From contig JAGTJM010000066.1 in NCBI GenBank assembly GCA_020747015.1, positions 62,001 through 126,000 of the forward strand: a DNA stretch of 64,000 nt, written 5' to 3'. Both the position numbers and the translations under genes were made by a program. This stretch comes from Pyrenochaeta sp. MPI-SDFR-AT-0127 (taxonomy: Eukaryota; Ascomycota; Dothideomycetes; Pleosporales; Cucurbitariaceae). A model generated the notes under the pieces. That model was not told where the DNA came from. It saw only the letters and a program-made list of their open reading frames with translations, and did no database searches. The first letter of the stretch is position 1. The number at the start of each line of letters is the position of its first letter. Below are positions 56,894-64,000 of this stretch, in pieces.

Positions 56894-57175
56894 GCTGCAA
56901 GGTAAAGCTGGCGTCTGCACGTAGTACATGTCACAATGCAGATGCAACGGCGGACGCCCGCAGATTTCCAAACGCGCTGTCACGTGGAGGGCGGCTGAGC
57001 ATTAGCCCCGCTACACGCCGCACGACAATGCAAGCCTCGGCCATCTGCCACCGTCAAGCCGTAACCATGCCGCCCGACATCAACGGCTTCACCTCTTTGC
57101 GAGCGATGACGCGTAGTCCTCCGCATTCATTCTACTCGCTGTAGCCTTAAAGCTCCCCCCGCATAGCTTCACACC
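56894..57175. promoter_or_regulatory. Shared promoter of AlkB-type gene and PEX7 with TCACGTGG
   Basis: A 282-bp divergent region. The TCACGTGG box at 56980-56987 lies 87 bp above the AlkB-type ATG and about 190 bp above the PEX7 ATG. Binding by a Cbf1/bHLH-type factor is inferred from the consensus only. Confidence 0.45.
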
Positions 57176-58327
57176 ATGCTCGAGTTCCGAACGCAGGGCT
57201 ACAACGGCTACAGTGTGAAGTACTCGCCGTTCTTCGATTCGCGCATAGCTGTCGCAACGTCGGCGAATTTTGGCCTCGTGGGAAATGGCCGGCTGTATAT
57301 ACTAGGCCTGACGGCAAATGGCATTGTCGCTGAAAAATGGTGAGTCTGGTCATCGTGGTCATCGTTACCATCACTTCAGTCTCTCGGACTGTTTTCACAT
57401 GCTTGCAAGACTTCTAACATGGACAGGTTCGACACACAAGATTCGCTATTCGACAGCACATGGTCCGAAGCGCACGAGAATCAGATCCTCACTGCAGGCG
57501 GCGATGGCTCGGTGAAGCTCTTCGACATCACTCTTTCCCAGTTTCCAGTCCAATCGTGGCAGGAACATGCCCGCGAGGTCTTTGCCGTGCATTGGAACCT
57601 CGTCTCAAAGGATACTTTTCTATCAAGCAGTTGGGATGGCACAATCAAAATATGGAATCCCAATGCAAGTGCTAGTATAACGACGCTGCCAACTCACTCG
57701 TGCACTTATTCGGCTGCATTTAGTCCGCACAGCCCAAGTATACTAAGCAGCGTGAGTTCAGATAGCCATCTGAGGGTGTTTGACCTTAGAACACCCGCGA
57801 GTGCCAGTAATCACCTCACCATGAGCGTGCCAATACATACCCCGCCCAAGACCCGTGTAGGGGCTGCTGCCCCTGTCGGCGTGGCCCCGGCGGAAGCGTT
57901 GACGCATGACTGGAACAAGTACCGGGACTCGATCGTTGCGACAGCGGGTGTTGACCGGATGATACGAACTTTTGACATTCGTATGCCACACGCAGGACCA
58001 ATTGCTGTGCTACCCGGCCATGAGTACGCAGTGCGCAAAATAACATGGTCGCCGCATCTGTCCGACATCTTGCTCAGCGCAAGCTACGATATGACATGTC
58101 GAGTCTGGACCGATGGCAGTGCTATGGGCGTAGGCTCAACTAAGCAGCAAAACATGCTGGAAGATCCCATGTTCTATGGAGGCGGTAGAGAGATGGGAAG
58201 GATGGGCCGGCATACCGAGTTTGTGTTAGGCGTTGATTGGTGTATGTTCGGTGCAGAGGGTTGGTGTGCTAGTACGGGGTGGGATGAGAGAGTAATGGTC
58301 TGGGATTGTCGGGCAATCATGCAATAG
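57176..58327 (+). CDS. PEX7: Peroxin-7, PTS2 receptor (WD40)
   Basis: Two exons (57176-57339, 57427-58327) with an 87-bp intron give 354 aa (yeast Pex7 is 375). The start MLEFRTQGYNGYSVKYSPFF is the Pex7 signature, followed by WD40 repeats: NQILTAGGDGSVKLFD, TFLSSSWDGTIKIWN, SILSSVSSDSHLRVFD, SIVATAGVDRMIRTFD, DILLSASYDMTCRVW and GWCASTGWDERVMVWD. Pex7 binds N-terminal PTS2 signals in the cytosol and, with a PEX20-type co-receptor in filamentous fungi, carries thiolase and other enzymes to the peroxisome. The Ala/Pro-rich insertion near residues 190-215 (PPKTRVGAAAPVGVAPAEAL) sits between blades 3 and 4. The splice W|FDTQDSLFD is in phase. Identification is secure. Confidence 0.95.
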
Positions 58328-58861
58328 TCAAGGCAACCAAGCCGACGCGACAATTCGAGAAAAATTAAACACTTTTTGCACACTTATCTTGTGCTCTGCA
58401 ACAGTCACATTCAGCATGATAAGTAATGGACGTATCACCATAAGAATGTATCGTATTTCCGTATAACGTGTAGGTCTTCAAGGGCCACACGTAGTCATAG
58501 GCTATGGCGTTTGTTCTCGACTATACCCAACCTGCTCATGTGCCACGTCCAGACGCACGCGTGACGCCGGCTGAAGGTCTCTCAACACGGCGACACGGAA
58601 AGCATACTCACCGATTGTCCCGGTACTCATGCCGTCTCTCGTACTGCCCGGCGAGGATTTGAAGGCTGTTGAATACATTACACGACATGAAGGAGAGCCC
58701 CCATGACCCTGTTGATTGCTCCGCTTTGTTTAACTCTTGTCATTATGTCTCAATGTCCTTCAACCTTTTAAATCCCCCCTCTCACGTCTGTATGTTTCGC
58801 AGCCACCCAACTTTGCGACAAGACGTGAAGTACATGTGCCTTGGACTGACGACGGAGCACT
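58328..58861. other. Intergenic PEX7 / esterase, no gene seen
   Basis: 3' flank of PEX7 and upstream region of the esterase. No conserved frame seen. Confidence 0.6.
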
Positions 58862-59953
58862 ATGGCGTTGCAATATGTAAAGGCGAAATCCTCAATTCTT
58901 CCGCGTCTTTTCTCGCCCACCGTTGATGCCATATTCTCCAACATTCCTTTTTGGCAGCGCTGGCGAACCTTGCTCCTCCAACCCATCAATCTTCTTGCTG
59001 CTCTGATCACAGCCCCGACGTGGTTGTTCAACAATCGTTATTCTGTCATTTACGTAGACACTCGGAGCGGAAGCAAACGATGTTTTGTGTACCAACCGCC
59101 GCGCAAGAGCAAGGACGAGCTGCGACCACTCCATATCGATATTCATGGTGGTGGTTTCATAGGCGGTATCTCTGAACAATCCGCACGATGGTGCTCTCGG
59201 CTCTCCGACCTGACAGGAACTGTCGTCATTTCCTGTACTTATCGAATTACCCCACGATATGTGTACCCCGCTGCACATGATGACATTGACGACATTGTCG
59301 CATACCTCATCAGCAATGCCAGAGACTTCAGCGCTGACCCGGAGCTCTTGACTATCGGTGGATCCTCAGTAGGCGGATCGTTAGCCCTCAGTGCAAGTCA
59401 GCTCCTGCACCAGCGACAGCAGCATGTCCCAAAGGCATGGGTAGGCTTTTATCCACTCGTTGATGCGCGGTCGAGGCCGCAAGAGAAGCCTATTCCACCG
59501 AAATTTCCTTCGTGGGATCCGCTGAAGTTCCTTTTACCCATGTACGATGTTTATGGCGGGACGAACAGGACGCTGCATCTGGAGGATCCGAGATTGCACT
59601 TAACACTCGCTGCTAAAGAGAACTTGCCTAAGGATTTGTTATTCGTAGTTGCGGGCATCGATATCCTACGATCTGAACAACTAACTATGGTCGATAGGCT
59701 GCAGAAGGAAGTTAAAGATGAAGGGGACCGGGAGATGAATGTGGAAGTGATGCTAATGGAGGATTGTTCTCATGGCTTTCTGGAATGTGAGTATCAAAGA
59801 TCATGGTTACAATGCAGAAATAAGAATAACAAACGAATATTGATAGTGCCGAAATCTATATTAGAGAAAGAGAGACTGGAGGTCTTTGCACGGTCAATAG
59901 AATTCATCAAGGTTGTCCACAGAAAGCATGGCTTCGACCTCGAGCGAGAATGA
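58862..59953 (+). CDS. Alpha/beta-hydrolase (HSL/Abhydrolase_3-type esterase)
   Basis: Probable exons 58862-59786 and 59847-59953 give 343 aa. The protein has a hydrophobic N-terminal segment (LLLQPINLLAALITAPTWLF) that could anchor it to a membrane. The oxyanion motif is HIDIHGGGFIGG and the nucleophile elbow TIGGSSVGGSLALS. The acid residue is in VVAGIDILRSEQ and the histidine in EDCSHGFLE, all as in hormone-sensitive-lipase-type esterases. These hydrolyse short acyl esters; the natural substrate is unknown. The interval 59787-59846 has GTGAGT...ATAG borders and is exactly 60 nt without stops, so the frame also reads through to 363 aa. The spliced form HGFLE|LPKSILEKERLEVFA is smoother and is preferred. 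The gene stands alone between PEX7 and a His-rich gene. Confidence 0.85.
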   Translation: MALQYVKAKSSILPRLFSPTVDAIFSNIPFWQRWRTLLLQPINLLAALITAPTWLFNNRYSVIYVDTRSGSKRCFVYQPPRKSKDELRPLHIDIHGGGFIGGISEQSARWCSRLSDLTGTVVISCTYRITPRYVYPAAHDDIDDIVAYLISNARDFSADPELLTIGGSSVGGSLALSASQLLHQRQQHVPKAWVGFYPLVDARSRPQEKPIPPKFPSWDPLKFLLPMYDVYGGTNRTLHLEDPRLHLTLAAKENLPKDLLFVVAGIDILRSEQLTMVDRLQKEVKDEGDREMNVEVMLMEDCSHGFLECEYQRSWLQCRNKNNKRILIVPKSILEKERLEVFARSIEFIKVVHRKHGFDLERE

Positions 59954-60095
59954 TAGCAAGCACGGAGCGTGGTTGATGGCGAATACAAAGAAGCGATAAC
60001 TTATGGCATAATCTAAATACCAACTCCCTACTGTTTTCTAAACGAATACTCTGATCGACAAATATCAATCTAGAATGCCGTTGTTTACTGGGTGT

Positions 60096-60779
60096 CTACA
60101 GCCAGCGGTCCATACTCCCAAAAGGAGGATAATTTAGGCCTTGTCCACCTCTTGACCTTCGGCGCCACTTCCCACCTCCTGTATCACTACTCCCAACAGT
60201 ACTACTGACACAGTCCCAGTTCCAGGGGACTTCCCTCCCCAGCACTTCATAGCCAGCAACTCTCCTCAACCGACCTCTTTGTCGCTCTGGATGGAAAGTA
60301 TGCAATGCTGCGCGAGTGTTCTCGCGGACTTGTGCTGGCTCCACAATCTGTGTACGATAGATAGGCTCACTAGACCGTGCTGGTGAAGAAGACCGAGAGC
60401 GAGGAGGGCATTTTGATGCATCTCGTGAAGGTGGAGGAGGACTTGGTGGGGGACATCTTTTTGTTCCTGGACCGCGGAGTCTGACCACAGGCGCATCGTG
60501 ATGATGGCGATGGCCATGTATGGGGTGGAAGTGTAGTGGGTGTAGATGATGCTTATGTTGGTGGAGCAGATGAGGATGTAGATGTGGCTGCAGGTGGTGA
60601 TGGTGCTGATCTTTAATTTCCATGGTGACACTGCTCGGTACTTTGACGCGAACTCCACTGAAGCGGCGGCTTGGACTACGATGTACGCGAACGAGCTCCT
60701 CGACACATGAGGAGTCTGAAGAGTGGCGGTCGTGATGATGATTCTTTCCGCTTGTTGGCGTAAGAGTGAACCAGCACAT
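60096..60779 (-). CDS. His-rich hypothetical protein
   Basis: An intronless frame of 227 aa starting MCWFTLTPTSGKNHHHDRHS. Residues about 70-105 are dominated by histidine with Leu and Pro (HHHHLQPHLHPHLLHQHKHH, then HGHRHHH). They are followed by a Pro/Ser/Arg-rich stretch (PPPSPPPPSRD, RSRSSSPARSS) and a hydrophilic end with VPWNWDC. There is no catalytic domain and no signal peptide. The histidine block could chelate zinc, copper or nickel; that is inference from composition. The start could lie at 60824, but MCWFT is the more natural beginning and I recall similar short starts in Dothideomycete hypothetical proteins. Because composition is biased, some doubt remains that it is a real gene. 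Confidence 0.55.
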   Translation of the reverse strand: MCWFTLTPTSGKNHHHDRHSSDSSCVEELVRVHRSPSRRFSGVRVKVPSSVTMEIKDQHHHHLQPHLHPHLLHQHKHHLHPLHFHPIHGHRHHHDAPVVRLRGPGTKRCPPPSPPPPSRDASKCPPRSRSSSPARSSEPIYRTQIVEPAQVRENTRAALHTFHPERQRGRLRRVAGYEVLGREVPWNWDCVSSTVGSSDTGGGKWRRRSRGGQGLNYPPFGSMDRWL

Positions 60780-62016
60780 GTTGATTGTGGTACTCGCGCT
60801 TAGTATGCGGTCGCGAAATGTCAAGGTCAGAATCGAAGCGCGTGGGAAGTGGACGGACTCCCGTGGGTGGTGCTAGGCGATGATACCGGGACAGGGAAAA
60901 ATTTGGTATAAAGACAGAAGGTGGTCGTGGAGGATGGTGATATGGATACTGACTGGATTGGTGACAGGGCATTCGGAGACACTGAGAGACGCAGATAGGG
61001 GCGTACAGTACTTAACAACGTCTGACACACAGTAAACAGATGACTTTATTCTTGCTCTTGCCCTTTGCCTCGATGGCGTCCTCCCATGTATATACTTTGC
61101 AATTGTGCATCATTCGCTATTATCACGCTCTTCACGCAGGTACTGCACGCGGACCGCACCATCCAGGCGTAAGTACGAGCAAATGAGACATGGTGTGCAA
61201 GATTTGTGCCTGCATGATTGTTGACGGTGCCTGCATACTGCCGATGCAAACATGTGTTCTGGTCCCCTGAGCGAATGACTGAGGCTGGTGAGGGAAGAAG
61301 ATGGGCGCGTGGGTTGGCGAAGTGTCTTGGATGACCTCAAGTTTCGTAGGTGTGCATGTGACCGCTATTGCCTCCACACCTGCTCCAGATCTATGGCGGT
61401 ACGGCAATTCTCTGAAATGTATGAGGAACACGAGCCACGGTAATTACCCCATGTCCCTAAGCTGGCCTAGGTGAAGAAGTGGCCTATGAAAGGAAAAGTT
61501 TCGCGGCTTGCACGAGTCTCTTATCATCAGGCAGCTGGAGTGTCAGTTAGTACAGAACGCCGCAGTGACAAACTAGAACAGCGTTATTCCTCTTCCAAAA
61601 CTTTCCACACACTTATGGCGCCTTGCGAAGCACCTGTCCAATGTTGATTCAAGAGTCGCTGCCCGATCCGGATTAAGAGAGCTGATGGAGAGCGGAGGGG
61701 ATGCGACCATCGCACAAAGGAGGGGGATAAGTACGATATCACCTGTCCAAAAGCAAGTTAATACATGTCGGGCATTTGCCGGCTCCGGCAGAACAGAGAG
61801 GCCTTGACGCTGCTACTAATTAGTGATGGCTGCGACGCGACGGGTGAAGGCAACGAGCCTTGACGCGGCAGAAGGACTTGGCATGGTCGACAACAGCTCG
61901 CCGGAGCTTGTGCACCATAGCTGCAACCTTACAACTACAACCCCACCACATAGACTACGTCCCCAACCCGCCAACTACTCCCCTAGCATATCCCTCACAA
62001 ATCCAGAGTCACAGCT
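60780..62016. other. Divergent region His-rich gene / PRE2, no gene seen
   Basis: About 1.2 kb. Short minus-strand frames (for example 61132-61431) have no domain-like sequence. It contains the PRE2 promoter; I did not find a GGTGGCAAA proteasome box by eye. Confidence 0.55.
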
Positions 62017-63033
62017 ATGGATTCCTTAGTATCTCAATACAGTCGGCCAGCCTACTCAGAGGAGGGCCACAACGAAGAAGACCAGCTTCAACTGTACAGC
62101 GGCACCCCAGAACTTTCACTTAAGTTTGCCCTACCGCCAGTAGCTCAAGTATGTCTCCATCTTCTCCCATGGCCTAGCCCTTACTTTGATAAACTGATAC
62201 TGTGACAGTCAGCATCATGGCTTCGCGCAATGACGGACGACTACTCCAACCCAAACTGCCCCATCAAGATTGCCCACGGTACCACAACCCTCGCCTTCCG
62301 CTTCAAGGGAGGCATCATCGTAGCCACCGACTCGCGGGCAACTGCTGGAAATTGGATAGCGAGTCAGACGGTCAAGAAAGTCATTGAGATCAACAATTGC
62401 TTGCTGGGGACCATGGCCGGTGGCGCTGCTGTACGTAACCTTCGACCATACGGCAAAAGCAGGCATGTTGACAGGACTTAGGACTGCCAATACTGGCTTG
62501 CGTATCTGGGCATGCAATGCCGTCTCCACGAACTCCGTCACAAGCGCCGCATCTCCGTAGCTGCGGCATCGAAGATCTTAGCGAACCTAGTGTACTCGTA
62601 CAAGGGCATGGGTCTGAGTATGGTGAGGCAGTTCAGGACTTCTTGTCGCTTGTCACAGACTAATCATGGCTGACAGGGCACCATGTGCGCCGGCGTGACC
62701 CCCCAAGAAGGCCCCGCTCTGTATTACATCGACAGTGACGGCACACGACTAGCCGGTAACCTCTTCTGTGTCGGTTCCGGTCAGACATTCGCATACGGAG
62801 TCCTTGACGCACAATACAAATACGATCTCGAGGACGATGAGGCGCTGGAGCTGGGTCGACGAAGTATTCTTGCTGCTACTCACCGTGACGCCTATTCGGG
62901 TGGTTTTATCAATCTGTATCATGTCAAGGAGGATGGGTGGGTCAAGCACGGCTTCAATGATACGAATCCCATCTTCTGGGAGACTAAGCTTAAGAAGGGC
63001 GAGTTTTCAAATGTCACGAGCGAATTGGAGTAG
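62017..63033 (+). CDS. PRE2: 20S proteasome subunit beta5 (Pre2), chymotrypsin-like
   Basis: Four exons (62017-62148, 62209-62430, 62482-62622, 62677-63033) splice in frame to 283 aa (yeast Pre2 is 287). A 68-residue propeptide ends IKIAHG, and autolysis would expose Thr69 as mature Thr1 ([11 protein letters not shown]). In mature numbering the active-site set is intact: Thr1, Asp17, Lys33 (QTVKK) and Met45-Gly47 of the S1 pocket ([10 protein letters not shown]), defining chymotrypsin-like specificity. [20 protein letters not shown] and [14 protein letters not shown] complete the beta-subunit fold. It works in the proteasome core as the main hydrophobic-site protease. The introns (51-60 bp) have consensus donors (GTATGT, GTACGT, GTGAGG). 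Identification is certain. Confidence 0.97.
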
Positions 63034-63734
63034 ATGTATCGTAATGTGCCAGGATGGCCGCCGAAGGGTTGGCTTCCAGGGCCAGACTATCATCGAGCGA
63101 GCAGAAGGTGACAGAATGGTGCCAAAATGGGCAATCTTGGAGGCCAGAAACACCACACTATAGCGTATAGCGCCTTTACGTGGTTGCAGCCCACGATTAC
63201 TCCAGTGTATGAATTATATATGGCACGAATAGACGCATCCAATGACGACACAAACCAGATGTTGCGTTCACCTTGGCATTTAGAACAATGGATTTGTGGT
63301 ACAGTGGGATTAATTGGTTACTTATCATATTTGTTTGGCTGCTAATCCCCAATTGCAATAATGTGCGACCAGTACATCTGCTCCATGTTTGTAGAACCAA
63401 ATCATCCAAAACAATAAAACCCATGGCTCTCATATGCCTATCAAACGCCTTTGTCCGATAAGAAAGGTGCAACGTACACTTTCCCAGTGCAATGGGTATA
63501 AGCAACCTCGGAAATGCAAAAAAAACGCCGCGGATTCTGTCTTGATCCTCCTGTCCAGTGCTCAGGTAGACAAAAATAACCAAAGGGCTTGTTCAACGCC
63601 AAGTGCTTGTGAAGCAAGAGCCCCCTCCTCGAGCTAAGATTGAGGATGAGAAATGATTGAAATGAAATGTTGTGAGATGAGTGAGGACACATGTGGTAGA
63701 GTTAAGCTGATTCTGCGTAGAAAGGGCTCTCTTC
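63034..63734. other. Convergent intergenic region, no gene seen
   Basis: 3' flank of PRE2 and of the partial gene at the right edge. No coding frame was recognised. Confidence 0.6.
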
Positions 63735-64000
63735 TTATCGGCTCCTCCTTCTTAGGCCAAGATCCTCTTGTTGCAGCTGCTTTATCAAGTCGATGCTCGC
63801 TTGATCTAGATTTGGATCTATCAAGCCCAACATCCCCATTCCCAAGCCGTGTTCGAGCTTAATGCCGTCTTTGCTATCGCATCTCCTGCTGCTGGGTGTT
63901 GACTTTGGCGTCTTGCTGTTTCTACCCCCGCGTGATGGAGTGTGACTCGACTTGCGGCCAGATGAGTTGAGGCCACGGATGGAACGTGAGGCGTTAGCAT
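63735..64000 (-). CDS. C-terminal end of an unidentified protein (5' part outside window)
   Basis: The minus strand is open from the right edge to a TAA at 63735, encoding at least 88 residues. The edge part is Ser/Arg/Lys-rich (GRKSSHTPSRGGRNSKTPKS), and the end is a compact amphipathic block (GLGMGMLGLIDPNLD, then SIDLIKQLQQEDLGLRRRSR). The regular helix before the stop and the nuclear-like basic composition favour a real coding exon. I do not recognise the family, and the tail alone is not enough to assign one. No intron is visible in the part inside the window. Confidence 0.5.
   Translation of the reverse strand, partial: ANASRSIRGLNSSGRKSSHTPSRGGRNSKTPKSTPSSRRCDSKDGIKLEHGLGMGMLGLIDPNLDQASIDLIKQLQQEDLGLRRRSR

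Overview
The window comes from a filamentous ascomycete (Pezizomycotina), most likely a Dothideomycete of the Pleosporales type. Evidence: intron-poor genes on both strands, short GT-AG introns (mostly 44-155 bp) with CTRAY-like branch sites, fungus-specific families (GH81, GH128, a TRP/FLC flavin-carrier protein, a Zn2Cys6 regulator, an FlbE-like protein) and single-copy core genes whose lengths match fungal orthologues. I spliced each gene by hand. Nearly all models close in frame with canonical sites, which is the main support for the coordinates.

Layout. 1-6.9 kb: MPE1 (3' end cut by the window edge), NMA111 and a small SANT-like nuclear protein, all minus strand. 7-18.4 kb: a gene-sparse, accessory-looking part with a cytochrome P450, an 83-aa membrane protein, a Zn2Cys6 regulator and a Cys-rich Dothideomycete-type protein. 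18.4-27.7 kb: three minus-strand cell-surface genes in a row (GH128 glucanase, FLC/TRP-like membrane protein, GH81 endo-1,3-beta-glucanase). 29.4-30.3 kb: a WW-domain protein. 31-51.3 kb: conserved genes, namely a DHX29/YLR419W-like DEVH helicase divergent from GCN1 (2681 aa), then HFI1 (SAGA), PRP6 (U4/U6.U5 tri-snRNP) and an FlbE-like gene. 52-64 kb: a CIR_N/LENG1-like protein, a dienelactone hydrolase, a CUE-AlkB-GRF dioxygenase divergent from PEX7, an alpha/beta-hydrolase, a His-rich protein, PRE2 (proteasome beta5) and the 3' end of an unidentified gene.

What stands out. (i) The dienelactone hydrolase gene carries what reads as a spliceosomal twin intron (stwintron): a 52-nt intron splits the donor of a second intron between its G and its T, and only stepwise excision restores the frame and the family's conserved sequence. 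(ii) The CIR_N gene starts with an 8-nt coding exon followed by a 19-nt microexon. (iii) NMA111 has an in-frame upstream ATG that would add an acid-free, Arg-rich, presequence-like leader. (iv) The AlkB-type gene joins CUE, AlkB and GRF modules. (v) The GH81 enzyme has a long acidic Trp-rich tail. (vi) An esterase contains a hidden intron of length 3n. I recognised no tRNA, rRNA or intact transposon in the window.
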